Origin: Trichormus sp. NMC-1
Lineage (GTDB): Bacteria; Cyanobacteriota; Cyanobacteriia; Cyanobacteriales; Nostocaceae
Direction of reading: 5' to 3'
DNA: 64,000 bases
NCBI RefSeq assembly: GCF_001858025.1
Contig: NZ_LZQD01000001.1
Location: forward strand, 1,445,151-1,509,150
Shown: positions 9,400 to 18,144 of the stretch, in pieces
Layout: every line of letters begins with the position of its first letter
Position numbering within the stretch: the stretch's first letter is position 1
Position numbers and translations under genes: made by a program
The notes under the pieces: model-generated
Database searches by the model: none
The model's input: the letters and a program-made list of their open reading frames with translations, nothing else
Told to the model about the DNA's origin: nothing

Positions 9400-9482
9400 A
9401 GGTACAAGAACCCCACCCCCAACCCCCTCCCCGCAAGCGATGAGGGGGCTAAGATGTACCTCATAAGAGCGGAAACCGCTGT
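9400..9482 (-). repeat. Dispersed GC-rich repeat, copy 1
   Basis: Reverse-oriented copy of a repeat that also occurs at 25860-25936 and 56625-56686. The shared core is the run of G tracts ggttgggggtggggttcttg. This copy differs from the other two in the segment after ttcttgta. Confidence 0.65.
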
Positions 9483-9587
9483 AAAATCATGAAATCCATT
9501 GATTTATCTGTGTTTATCTGCAATTATCATCGATCAATTATTGTTTATTTATTATTCAATGTAGCTTCATCTTCAGAAATATATAAC

Positions 9588-10421
9588 TTAAAGTTTTGGT
9601 TGTGAAAGTTCACTCATTTGATTTTCAGCGCAGGTTTGGTTGAGTTTATTGATACCAATCCACCGAAAAATTACATCACCAAATTTTGGAAACAGTTGTA
9701 TATTAGAAAATAAAAGTTTTGTTAAAATTCCATCTAGCATGACTTCTGGTTGATTGTGCTGAATGGCTTTTATGACGGCAATTGCTACTTCTGTAGGTTC
9801 AGAAACACGCGCTAAAAGAGGTGCAGATAGTCCAAAAGCATGAAACATTCCTGCATTGGTATATCCTGGACAGACAACTGATATCCCTATATTACTATCA
9901 GCTAATTCTTGCCTGACTGCATCAGTCCACATAATTAAACCAGCTTTACTAGCTGAATAAATGCTGTTATAAGGCGCTCCTTTTTTACCAGAACCGGAGG
10001 CAATATTCACAATATGACCACTATTTTGAGCTATCATTTTCGGCAATATTAGCCGAGTTAATTCCATGCCTGTAATCAGATTAGTCGTTAATATAGACTG
10101 AATATCTTCTAAGGTATAATTCTGGAAAGATCGATATTTTTCTATGGCAGCATTATTAATTAAAATATCAATTGTGTCTGTGATTTCATTAATCTGCTCT
10201 AATAAAATAGCTAGTTCTGTAACTTTGCTAATATCAAAACAAAAGCTAATACATTTATTACCTGTTTTCTCTATTTCCGCACATAGTTGTTCAAGCTTTT
10301 CTGGTGAACGAGATACTGCTAATACAGTTGCTTTTTCTTGGGCTAAAGCACGAGCAATATATACTCCTATTCCTCCTGTAGCTCCAGTTAAAAGCACTGT
10401 TTTACCTGCAATAGATTTCAT
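9588..10421 (-). CDS. Short-chain dehydrogenase/reductase (classical SDR)
   Basis: A 277-residue NAD(P)-dependent oxidoreductase. The Rossmann motif TGATGGIG is at residues 13-20, the NNA motif is in ILINNAA, and the catalytic Ser, Tyr and Lys are in NIASGSG and YSASKAG, followed by the PG motif (VCPGYTNAG). The C-terminal extension of about 50 residues (LLFSNIQLFPKFGDVIFRWIG) is amphipathic and resembles SDRs acting on lipid substrates. It is transcribed in the same direction as the GMC oxidoreductase, so both may modify one fatty or glycolipid substrate. The substrate is not known. Confidence 0.85.
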   Translation of the reverse strand: MKSIAGKTVLLTGATGGIGVYIARALAQEKATVLAVSRSPEKLEQLCAEIEKTGNKCISFCFDISKVTELAILLEQINEITDTIDILINNAAIEKYRSFQNYTLEDIQSILTTNLITGMELTRLILPKMIAQNSGHIVNIASGSGKKGAPYNSIYSASKAGLIMWTDAVRQELADSNIGISVVCPGYTNAGMFHAFGLSAPLLARVSEPTEVAIAVIKAIQHNQPEVMLDGILTKLLFSNIQLFPKFGDVIFRWIGINKLNQTCAENQMSELSQPKL

Positions 10422-10858
10422 AATTAACTGTAATTAATAGCTATGGTTTTATGGGGCTTTAATTCTTGTTTTCTCTCCTCTTTGGAGAAGGTTAGGAAGA
10501 GGTTGTTGCAGTTGCTGGTTATCTCAATATATAAGTTTAATCAAGTCATTCTACTTGTATTGAATTGAAGCAATACTTAATTCACTTAATTTGATAAAGT
10601 CGTGATTGATGCATTTCAAAGCTTAGGTTTCAATTTAGCTTATTGGTAAATATGATTTTAGTAAATTTGATACTTTTTGGAAAAATATCCAATCTAGATA
10701 AAAGCTGATATAACAAAATATCCGACTGCTTAAATAATATCAAGTCCGGCTAATTGCTTATCAAAAAAATCGACCCGTCTCCGTGCGGTTCCCTCATGAT
10801 AAGTATTCAACCGGACAAGATAGAAGTTGGGTATCTGATACTTTTGAGTTTTTAGTAA
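10422..10858. other. Intergenic region with an imperfect inverted repeat
   Basis: No coding sequence seen. An imperfect 20-bp inverted repeat (16 of 20 pairing) lies at 10744-10763 and 10797-10816, starting gtccgg and ending ccggac. It encloses the sequence cgacccgtctccgtgcggtt. It could form a long cruciform or RNA stem but matches no RNA family that I can name. Confidence 0.45.
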
Positions 10859-12082
10859 TTAAAAGTTGGTTTTTGATAAGGTATCAATTTTCTGAGTAAA
10901 GTATGTTTCTTCATGTTTAAGTTGTTGTGCTATTTCTAGTCCCTTTTGAAAAGCTGTTAATGCTTTTGAATACTCTTGGCGTTCTGAATACAATTGTCCA
11001 ATTTGATCATAAGCTTGCATCAATCCATAAAAGTTAGTAGCTAGTTTTTCTGTCTCCAGAAGAATCTGGCTGACTTGTAAAGCTTCATCTATTTGTTTTT
11101 GTGAACGATAAAGCGTGATTAGTTTTTGCAAAGCTTCACTAGCATTAACATACTGCTGTAATTGCCAAGCAATTGTATAAGCTTCCTGATAGTTATTAAA
11201 AGCTTCTTGCCGTAAATTTGGATTTTCCCGTGAGAGATATTCGTAATTTGAAGCGATCGCTATCTTTAAACCTGGAACTTGGGTAAGATTATTGTCATTA
11301 GTGTAAATATCTACTAACTTACTCAGGATATTTATCCCTGGTTGATGCTGTTTAGTCTTTTCGTAAATGTAAGCTAGTTTTTGCAAATATGCTACTTCAT
11401 TCAGCCTATCATTCTTGTTAGCAGATAAGTTTAACAATTCTTGGTATGTAGTTGCGGCTGGGGAATAATCAAACCAACTCAGATGGATTTCCCCAATTGT
11501 ATTTAAGGTTTGTAGTTCCGCAATTGTATCATTTTGCTGTCGCACTAATGTTAAAATTTGCTGGTAGACTCCTATAGCCAAATTGGGAACACGAATTTTT
11601 TGATATGCATCACCTAGCGATCGCCATAATTCTAAATCATTGCTTTTCTGGGTGAGCATTTGCTTTTCAATTCCTTGCAAACGCTGAGTAATATATTTTA
11701 CCTGGTCTCCCTCGTTTTCATTCCACGCGATCGCACCGACTCGTGATAATGCTTCTACCTCAGCTAATGAACCTAAAAAACGCCGCAAACGTAGTTCTCG
11801 GTTCCAAATCTCAAACGCCTTTTCCTTATCCCCTTCTTGCAGCGTCACCACAGCTTGTTGATTTAACTCATCTAGGGAAATCTCCAACTTTTGCTTTTCT
11901 TCCAGAGTTAAGGGTTGTTTATCCAGCCCACCTCGGATCAGCGGATCAGGTGTGGTAATCTCTAATGGACTAGGAGGAAATTTATCCAGTTGCTCTGGCT
12001 TTCTACTCTCTGCCACCGCTAAAGGACTACATAGATGCCAGAACATAACAGTAGTAACTATAAAACTTAAACGTTGTCGCAT
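10859..12082 (-). CDS. Exported TPR-repeat protein
   Basis: A protein of about 407 residues with an N-terminal signal peptide (MRQRLSFIVTTVMFWHLCSPLAVA, likely cleaved after AVA) and a body built of helical TPR units. The best unit is the C-terminal one (LMQAYDQIGQLYSERQEYSKALTAFQKGLEIA). Weaker units start near residue 75 and repeat about every 40 residues. I chose the ATG at 12082 because it has aggtg 8 bases upstream and opens the signal peptide. An in-frame ATG 9 codons earlier (12109) is possible. TPR proteins act as protein-interaction scaffolds; no specific partner is visible. The gene stands alone. Confidence 0.8.
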   Translation of the reverse strand: MRQRLSFIVTTVMFWHLCSPLAVAESRKPEQLDKFPPSPLEITTPDPLIRGGLDKQPLTLEEKQKLEISLDELNQQAVVTLQEGDKEKAFEIWNRELRLRRFLGSLAEVEALSRVGAIAWNENEGDQVKYITQRLQGIEKQMLTQKSNDLELWRSLGDAYQKIRVPNLAIGVYQQILTLVRQQNDTIAELQTLNTIGEIHLSWFDYSPAATTYQELLNLSANKNDRLNEVAYLQKLAYIYEKTKQHQPGINILSKLVDIYTNDNNLTQVPGLKIAIASNYEYLSRENPNLRQEAFNNYQEAYTIAWQLQQYVNASEALQKLITLYRSQKQIDEALQVSQILLETEKLATNFYGLMQAYDQIGQLYSERQEYSKALTAFQKGLEIAQQLKHEETYFTQKIDTLSKTNF

Positions 12083-12595
12083 AACCAATTCACCTGTCTT
12101 TATGAACATTCTCTGGAAAATAGGACATTACCAATTCTTTTGACGCATACCTGATTGATAATTATCCCCATCCCCCAGTACACTTTTTCATGCTATAGGA
12201 ATCCGGTTTGATTCCTGTTCGCGGTAGCGTGCCGTAGGCATATTTACTCGTAGAGGCAGGGAACTCTTAACAGGGAACTCTTAACAGAAAAGAAGGAATA
12301 TCAGGTGTACTGAGTTTGTAAGCGCAAAGCGCAGGCTGCGCCAACAAAAATCAAATATTATTCCTATATGATTATTCATGCTCCTAGAAAAAGTACTATA
12401 GTAACAATTAGCAATTAAAATTTTGTCAAAGTTAAAATTACGGTAACATACTTCCGTAAACATCTATTAACTAGGTATTTGCTGCTTATCAATTTAATTT
12501 ATTCATTGCTCTCTCTACCAAGCAAAATAGTGAAACGGCAAAGTTGATTTTCACTATATCACTCAGTCAATATTGGTTTCATAGGGTTTGTCAGC
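12083..12595. other. Intergenic region with short tandem and GC-rich repeats
   Basis: Contains a Nostoc-type GC-rich repeat (gttcgcggtagcgtgccgta, about 12219-12238), a 14-bp direct tandem repeat (cagggaactcttaa at 12257-12270 and 12271-12284), and a second GC-rich block (agcgcaaagcgcaggctgcg, about 12321-12340). Bases past 12400 are AT-rich and probably hold the promoter of the PstB-like gene. No coding sequence is supported. Confidence 0.55.
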
Positions 12596-13375
12596 ATGAG
12601 TAAAATAATTCCTGCCATCACAGTTAAAAATTTCAGTTTTTATTACGACACCAAAAAAATTATTGAAAACGTGTCGATGGATATTCCCCAAAATAAAATT
12701 ACCGCAATCATCGGACCCAGCGGTTGTGGCAAATCTACTTTTTTGAAATCTCTAAATCGCATGAGTGAATTAGAAGGAGAAGTGCGCGTTGACGGAAAAG
12801 TAGAATTCTTTGGACAAAATATTTATGCCCGTCGTGTCAACTTAACTCGGCTACGTCGTCAAATTAGTACAATTTATGCCAAACCAAATCTTTTTCCCAT
12901 GAGCATTTATGATAATGTTGCCTATGGAATAAAATTGATAGGATGGCATCCAAAAGCAGAATTAGATGAGATTGTTGAATTAGCACTAAAATCCGCCAAT
13001 CTCTGGGAAGAAGTAAAAAATAAACTGTATAAATCTGCTTTAGAAATATCTTATGGACAACAACAGAGATTGTGTATTGCCCGTGCTTTAGCAGTCAAAC
13101 CTCAAGTTCTGATGATGGATGAACTTTGTGCTGGACTTGATCCCAAGTCTACGATGCAAATCGAAGAATTAATTGAGTGTTTGCGTTCTGAATTGACAAT
13201 TGTTTTTATCTCTCACAATATCCAGCAAGTTTCTCGATTATCAGATTTTACAGCTTTATTTCACTACAACGAAAATGGCATTGGCGAACTGCTAGAATGC
13301 GCCCCTACTAAGAAACTTCTGCCCCACACCATTGATTACCGCATTCGTGATTATGCCTCAGGGCGTATGCGTTGA
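12596..13375 (+). CDS. Divergent PstB-like ABC ATPase
   Basis: A 259-residue ABC ATPase closest in layout to PstB, the ATPase of the phosphate transporter: KPNLFPMSIYDNVAYG and the C-terminal TIDYRIRDYASGRM match PstB landmarks. Walker A GPSGCGKST (40-48), Walker B VLMMDE (171-176) and the H-loop His207 are intact. Three catalytic landmarks differ. The Q-loop Gln of FQKPN is Ala95 (IYAKPN), the signature LSGGQ is ISYGQ (151-155), and the D-loop region DEPCSALDP is DELCAGLDP. No pstS, pstC or pstA is nearby. It may be a paralog with slowed ATPase activity or a regulatory role. Family placement is firm; phosphate transport itself is doubtful. Confidence 0.8.
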   Translation: MSKIIPAITVKNFSFYYDTKKIIENVSMDIPQNKITAIIGPSGCGKSTFLKSLNRMSELEGEVRVDGKVEFFGQNIYARRVNLTRLRRQISTIYAKPNLFPMSIYDNVAYGIKLIGWHPKAELDEIVELALKSANLWEEVKNKLYKSALEISYGQQQRLCIARALAVKPQVLMMDELCAGLDPKSTMQIEELIECLRSELTIVFISHNIQQVSRLSDFTALFHYNENGIGELLECAPTKKLLPHTIDYRIRDYASGRMR

Positions 13376-13717
13376 TATTATCCTACCCAAAGCTACTGTT
13401 GTACCATCTTCCAGATAAGTAAAAGTCCTGACAAAACCGCTTTCAATTTGTCCAAAGAGTATGTGTCTGATTTGGCAATAGAGATCACCGTGTAAAATGC
13501 TGACGAGAAGCTGACGAGAATTTTTGGTAGCTGACTGGCTAAGACCCGTGTACAATAACATTATCTTCTATCTTACTGCTTGTCGATCTACTAACCGTAG
13601 TATACATAATATCAGCTTCTAAATTCCTGCACCATCTAGAAACTCGGCAAGCTGGGAAAGTTTCTCTCCCAGACGCTGCGCCAACAGTGGAGATTGAGCC
13701 TGATGGATTTTATGGAC
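13376..13717. other. Intergenic region, no supported gene
   Basis: Sequence between the convergent PstB-like and cytochrome b genes. A 67-codon open frame runs on the - strand (13358-13561), but it overlaps the end of the ATPase gene and resembles no family I know. A GC-rich repeat fragment (agacgctgcgccaac) lies near 13670. No terminator hairpin with a T-run is obvious. Confidence 0.4.
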
Positions 13718-14443
13718 TTATTCACCACCAGAAAAAAACAGTGGTAAAACAAATGCTGCCATAATTCCCCCCAATACAATCACTTCGATCATTTTCAATA
13801 ATGAATTACTCGCTCTAAACTGATTAATTTCTCCCTGAAAATTATTGGGAAAATTACTCAACCAACCACGCAAATGACTATACCAGTTAACAGGACTATC
13901 TTCTGGGCGGAATTTCCATGACAATATCGATAATAATAATGGCACACCACCAACTTTAGCCGACATCAAAACATGAACTGCTACACAACAAATCATAATC
14001 ATCCAAGCTATGAGGTGAGCATAATACCAAATATGATCAAGTTCTCCTGTAGGTAGCCATTCTTCCTTCATCATTCTGCCAGATATTACCGCTAAAACAG
14101 CAGCAATTAACATTTCAGTATTTACTAAACGTTGCAGACTTATCCACCAAATTGGTGTACCAAATTGAGTTAGTTTTTGGATAGAGTCTGGTTGTATTAA
14201 GCGTCTTTTTCCAGCATGAAAGCTATAAAAAGCAAAAAACGGCAGTAAAATTAAGAAAAATAGCCCTAATGTCCCGTGAATATCCTGTATGGGATTGATT
14301 TTGGGAATTGGGATTTGGCCAAATCTTTTATCAAAAGTATTGTAAACAAGGAATCCGCTAATAATTGCGCCAATTGCTAAAATCCCGCTGACACCATGCA
14401 GGATTCGCAATATCAAGGGTTGATAGGGTGCTGAACGATTCAT
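13718..14443 (-). CDS. Membrane cytochrome b/b561-like protein
   Basis: A 241-residue integral membrane protein with about five helices. Histidines suited to heme binding stand within or at the edge of the helices: His16 (RILHGVSG), His56 (DIHGTLGL), His143 (YAHLIAW) and His157 (VAVHVLM). The layout matches cytochrome b/b6-domain proteins of the b561 or hydrogenase-cytochrome type, which pass electrons across the membrane between a quinone and a partner. No hydrogenase or molybdoenzyme gene is adjacent, so the partner is unknown. It is convergent with the PstB-like gene. Confidence 0.75.
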   Translation of the reverse strand: MNRSAPYQPLILRILHGVSGILAIGAIISGFLVYNTFDKRFGQIPIPKINPIQDIHGTLGLFFLILLPFFAFYSFHAGKRRLIQPDSIQKLTQFGTPIWWISLQRLVNTEMLIAAVLAVISGRMMKEEWLPTGELDHIWYYAHLIAWMIMICCVAVHVLMSAKVGGVPLLLSILSWKFRPEDSPVNWYSHLRGWLSNFPNNFQGEINQFRASNSLLKMIEVIVLGGIMAAFVLPLFFSGGE

Positions 14444-14969
14444 AAGCTAATTGGTGAGTTTTCTAATAGGCTCATTTTGACATAGATATTATCTACTACA
14501 TCAGATCCCCAGTGATATTCTCGCCGGCTGGATGGTTGCATTAGCTTGGTCGATTGGGGTAAGTATAAGTATAAATGCCTTGGCAATTCCATTTATATTT
14601 AGTTGTCTTACCATCACTGCGGAATAACAAATTCAACATTCAAACAGCAAATTACATCAGTTTTTAAGTGATTTTTAATAGTTTCTTAACTTCAGCCAAG
14701 GTTAAGGTCAAAATTAACAAAGCTTCTGAGATGAGTGCTTCTTAGTTAATTTGCAATTGTTGCTTTATTTCCGCCGCACTTTACTAGTTAATGTAGAGAA
14801 AAATTAAGTTTTTTTTACTAATAATATTTAGCCTGCACAAGTCGGGCAAGTAATGAATAATTATCTTAGTTATTTATTTTCCAAAATTAAAGCTGCTACT
14901 TCATCTGTAAATTAGACAAGAATTCCTGGGTCTTATAAAGATAAGTTGTAAAAAAAAGAGGGATATAAT
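14444..14969. other. Intergenic region between divergent genes, nothing distinct seen
   Basis: An AT-rich stretch of 526 bp between the cytochrome b gene (-) and the TSUP permease gene (+). It must hold both promoters. I found no ORF, hairpin or known repeat that I can support. The ribosome-binding site of the permease (gaggg) lies at its right end. Confidence 0.4.
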
Positions 14970-15806
14970 TTGAACATACTTGAATTTTCTCTATTAGTGT
15001 GGCTTGGATCATTTAGTGCTGGTTTAGTCGGAGCCTTAACTGGTTTAGGCGGCGGAGTTGTTATAGTTCCGTTATTAACTTCCGTCTTTGGAGTTGATAT
15101 ACGTTACGCTGTCGGTGCTTCATTAGTATCTGTTATTGCTACATCCTTGGGTGCAGCATCTACGTATATCAGAAAAGGCTACACCAACCTGCGCTTAGGA
15201 ATGTTTTTAGAAGTAGCTACAACAATTGGCGCGATAGTCGGCGCTTTAATTGCCACTTTTATTACAGTAAAAATGCTGACGATTGTGTTGGCAGTCGTGC
15301 TAATTTATTCAGCCTATTTATCGCAACGACCTAGACCAGAACATTTTGAAAGTGAGGCAGTAGAACCATTAGCAGAATATCTCCACCTTAATGGTACTTA
15401 TCCAACCCCGGATGGACTCATGCCTTACCAGGTACATTCTTTACCTGCTGGGTTTAGCATCATGTTAGTAGCTGGAGTGCTTTCTGGTTTATTGGGGATT
15501 GGTTCAGGGGGATTTAAAGTATTAGCCATGGATCAAGCCATGCGTCTACCTTTTAAAGTTTCCACCACTACTAGTAATTTTATGATTGGCGTTACAGCCG
15601 CAGCATCTGCGGGGGTTTACTTAACAAGAGGTTACATAGATCCTGGTTTGTCTATGCCAGTCATGTTGGGGGTGCTACCTGGTGCTTTTTTGGGAGCCAG
15701 AATTTTAATCGGCGCTAAAACACAAGTTTTAAGAATTATCTTCAGTTTTGTACTGCTGGTAATGGCTTTGAAGATGGTCTACAACAGTCTAATAGGGGGA
15801 CTGTAA
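14970..15806 (+). CDS. TSUP-family (TauE/SafE) membrane permease
   Basis: A 278-residue transporter of the sulfite exporter TauE/SafE family (TSUP), which moves sulfur-containing or organic anions. The family repeat is visible twice: GLGGGVVIVPLL near residue 26 and GLLGIGSGGFKVLAM near residue 173, each starting a bundle of about four helices, separated by a loop (about 110-150). Translation starts at a TTG preceded by a clear gaggg ribosome-binding site. It is followed after 2 bp by the DUF1634 gene. This pairing is common, and DUF1634 proteins are thought to accompany the permease. The substrate is not determined. Confidence 0.87.
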   Translation: MNILEFSLLVWLGSFSAGLVGALTGLGGGVVIVPLLTSVFGVDIRYAVGASLVSVIATSLGAASTYIRKGYTNLRLGMFLEVATTIGAIVGALIATFITVKMLTIVLAVVLIYSAYLSQRPRPEHFESEAVEPLAEYLHLNGTYPTPDGLMPYQVHSLPAGFSIMLVAGVLSGLLGIGSGGFKVLAMDQAMRLPFKVSTTTSNFMIGVTAAASAGVYLTRGYIDPGLSMPVMLGVLPGAFLGARILIGAKTQVLRIIFSFVLLVMALKMVYNSLIGGL

Positions 15807-15808
15807 TT

Positions 15809-16366
15809 ATGTATAAAATTAATTCTGGTTTTCGGTGGACGACGACAGCAGAGACAGAACGAGAAATTTTTGCCCTAGCTTTAGCTCCAGAAGATATAGA
15901 TTCTGATCTTCAACAGTTAGAAGAACATCGCCTCAATAATGTGGGGCAGTTCAATCATAACTGTGAGATGGACAGTAATAAAAAACTTACAAAAACCCAA
16001 AGTGAACAAGAATTAGAATATTTATTGAGTAATTTGCTGAAATATGGTGTTCTAATTGCTAGTGCTGTGGTTTTATTTGGGGGTATATTATATTTGCTTC
16101 ATCACGGTTATGAACCTGCTGAATATCAGTTTTTTCGAGGTACACCATCTGAGTTTCACTCCCCAGGAGGTATAGTTACTGCGGTTTTATCAGGTAGTCG
16201 GCGGGGAATTATTCAATTGGGACTTTTACTATTAATCGCTACCCCAATTTTGCGCGTGATTGTTTCTTTATTGAGTTTTCTAATCAGGCGAGAATTTATC
16301 TATGTCATTATCACCTCTATAGTTTTGGCTAGTCTAACTTATAGTCTAGTAGGGGCTTATTATTAA
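15809..16366 (+). CDS. DUF1634 membrane protein, partner of the TSUP permease
   Basis: A 185-residue protein whose C-terminal 115 residues form the DUF1634 domain with three membrane helices (about 78-98, 131-152 and 157-182). The first helix is LIASAVVLFGGILYLL, and the characteristic middle segment is RGTPSEFHSPGGIVTAVLSGSRRGIIQLGLLLLIATPILR. The N-terminal 55 residues are soluble and not part of the domain. An internal ATG at 15968 would give a length nearer the family norm. It starts 2 bp after the TSUP stop codon, so the two are surely co-transcribed. Confidence 0.82.
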   Translation: MYKINSGFRWTTTAETEREIFALALAPEDIDSDLQQLEEHRLNNVGQFNHNCEMDSNKKLTKTQSEQELEYLLSNLLKYGVLIASAVVLFGGILYLLHHGYEPAEYQFFRGTPSEFHSPGGIVTAVLSGSRRGIIQLGLLLLIATPILRVIVSLLSFLIRREFIYVIITSIVLASLTYSLVGAYY

Positions 16367-16623
16367 TAAGTAGATCAACTTAATTAAACATAAAACCCAT
16401 ATTCCGCACTTCATTGATCGCAGTTTTTGAAGGTGATACTTTACAGGATATGTGGGATCAAAGACAGATGGTGCAACAGATTCAACCGATGTACCATATC
16501 TCGCTGCCTGGTTTGAGTCGATGGCGTATATTTGGACGTTATCGACTCAAGTCGTTGGACAAAATTATCTCATACTCAGCACCAGAGGCTTTGCTAATTG
16601 CCCACGTTTGCAGCATATTGCTA

Positions 16624-17172
16624 TCAAATTAAAAACGAACGAGCTAGGAAAAAACTAGCAATAGATTTAGCATCTACAGGTTCTCCGTCACGAATGGCTG
16701 TTTCTAGTTCTTCGGGAGTTAACAAAACTGTTTCAATATCTTCGTCTTCGTCTTGTTGTGGAGGTATCTCCAGCTTTTGCAAATCTCGCGCCAAAAAAGC
16801 AAAGATAATCTCATCGGAATAACCAGGAGCCAGAAAAAACTCTCCTAACTTATCCCACTTATGAGCGCGGTAGCCTGTTTCTTCCTCAATTTCCCTTTGT
16901 ATAGTTTCTAAGGGATCTTCATTCGGTTCCAGAGTTCCTGCGGGAAATTCTAACAACCTGCCTTGTATGGCAAAACGATACTGGCGGACAAGCACCAGTT
17001 TACCCTCTGGGGTGACGGGAATAGCAAGAGCGCCACCTGGATGACGAATACACTCCCACTCGCCTTCGGATTTATTAGGTAAACGCAAGCGATTGACTTC
17101 AAAATTAAACTTGCGTCCTTTGTGGAACAAGCGTTGTTTTAGCAGTTGTGGTAATTCTCTACCTAGTGGCAT
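16624..17172 (-). CDS. Nudix hydrolase (ADP-ribose pyrophosphatase type)
   Basis: A 182-residue Nudix enzyme. The Nudix box is complete and exact (GTLEPNEDPLETIQREIEEE continuing TGY, pattern GX5EX7REUXEEXGU, starting near residue 78). The preceding segment LVLVRQYRFAIQGRLLEFPAG matches the ADP-ribose pyrophosphatase subgroup, which hydrolyses ADP-ribose and related nucleotide sugars. A short acidic stretch (PPQQDEDEDIE) follows the domain. It is transcribed with folK, which lies 74 bp upstream on the same strand. The specific substrate is an inference from subgroup. Confidence 0.88.
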   Translation of the reverse strand: MPLGRELPQLLKQRLFHKGRKFNFEVNRLRLPNKSEGEWECIRHPGGALAIPVTPEGKLVLVRQYRFAIQGRLLEFPAGTLEPNEDPLETIQREIEEETGYRAHKWDKLGEFFLAPGYSDEIIFAFLARDLQKLEIPPQQDEDEDIETVLLTPEELETAIRDGEPVDAKSIASFFLARSFLI

Positions 17173-17246
17173 AGTAAAATTATATGGTCTGCGAATACAC
17201 AGAATATATACTGTAGCTTTTTTGTGTAATCAGTATTTTTCTGTTT

Positions 17247-17861
17247 TTAAAGATGGTGATTCTTATTGCTCTTCACTAAATGTACATCACAAGTGTCTAC
17301 GTCTTGGAGAAGATCCTGAATTACCCGTTGGGAAACTGGTTCTATCCAATCAGGGGCAATTTCAGCCAGTGGGACTAAGACAAAAGCTCGTTCGTACATC
17401 CGGGGATGAGGAATCTGGAGATTTGGCTGATTTACGATTAAGTCATCGTATAACAATAAATCTAAATCTAAGGTACGCGCTCCCCAGCGTTCTTGACGCA
17501 CGCGCCCAAACTTGTCTTCAATAGCTAACAAAGTCTCTAACAACGCTTGGGGGACTAGTTGTACTTTTAATCTGGCGCAGCCATTCAAGTAATCAGGTTG
17601 AGGTGGACCGATGGCTTTAGTTTTATACCAACTAGATTTGGCTTCCAGGATAATACCTGGGGTTTGGGCTAAAGTCGCTAGGGATGCTTCTAAAATTTCT
17701 TGGGTATCACCCATGTTACTGCCCAGAGCAATGGCTACGCTGGCAGTAGGACTAGCACTTTCCTTAGAGAAGCTAGACGATTGCGTCGATGTTTTATATA
17801 GAGTTGCGCTCTCTATGTCGCCAGAAATCGGCGTTTGTTTATTGGTTGCAGGTGTTGCCAA
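17247..17861 (-). CDS. folK: 6-hydroxymethyl-7,8-dihydropterin pyrophosphokinase (HPPK)
   Basis: Transfers pyrophosphate from ATP to 6-hydroxymethyl-7,8-dihydropterin in folate synthesis. The enzyme core begins at about residue 41 (VAIALGSNMGDTQEILEASL). It shows the HPPK signature RWGARTLDLDLLLYDD with its two metal-binding aspartates and the following IPHPRMYERAFVLVPL. The total of 204 residues is longer than the usual 160 because of a Ser/Thr-rich N-terminal extension of about 40 residues with no recognised domain. A later start is possible, but no good ribosome-binding site separates the options. Confidence 0.93.
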   Translation of the reverse strand: MATPATNKQTPISGDIESATLYKTSTQSSSFSKESASPTASVAIALGSNMGDTQEILEASLATLAQTPGIILEAKSSWYKTKAIGPPQPDYLNGCARLKVQLVPQALLETLLAIEDKFGRVRQERWGARTLDLDLLLYDDLIVNQPNLQIPHPRMYERAFVLVPLAEIAPDWIEPVSQRVIQDLLQDVDTCDVHLVKSNKNHHL

Positions 17862-18144
17862 TGGTCTTGATATTCCCCAAAATTATTTAATAATTGGAAA
17901 AAACTACTTGAACTAACAGGCTGTGAAAAAACCAGAAGTCAGTAGTGAATTAAGTTGATTATTTATGGGATATTATACTAGCACTAAGGTTTGAGGTTAA
18001 CGCCAAATCAGGTCATGATATTTATGTGGCAACGACTTTGAGCAACAGTCAACAAATACAAGTAACTGTGACGGGGAGAAACTGCTATTGCCGCTTGGGA
18101 ATCATCACAAAAAAGAGGAGTCCAGACATGACATACCACAGACC

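Noticed and set aside
10760-10800. Group II intron domain V-like sequence (cgtgcggttc near gacccgtc)
   Set aside because: The bulged GAAA-type stem and full 34-base domain are missing and no intron-encoded protein is nearby. Likeness is limited to about 10 bases.
13358-13561. 67-codon frame on the - strand after the PstB-like gene
   Set aside because: Overlaps the end of the ATPase gene, resembles no family, and has no clear ribosome-binding site. Left as unassigned.
16414-16658. Two overlapping + strand frames between DUF1634 and the Nudix gene (for example DVPYLAAWFESMAYIWTL)
   Set aside because: The composition is protein-like and may be a gene remnant, but the frames overlap each other and the Nudix gene, and I recognise no family.
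17093-17524. 143-codon + strand frame across the Nudix and folK genes
   Set aside because: Both genes on the other strand have complete catalytic motifs, so this frame is a shadow.
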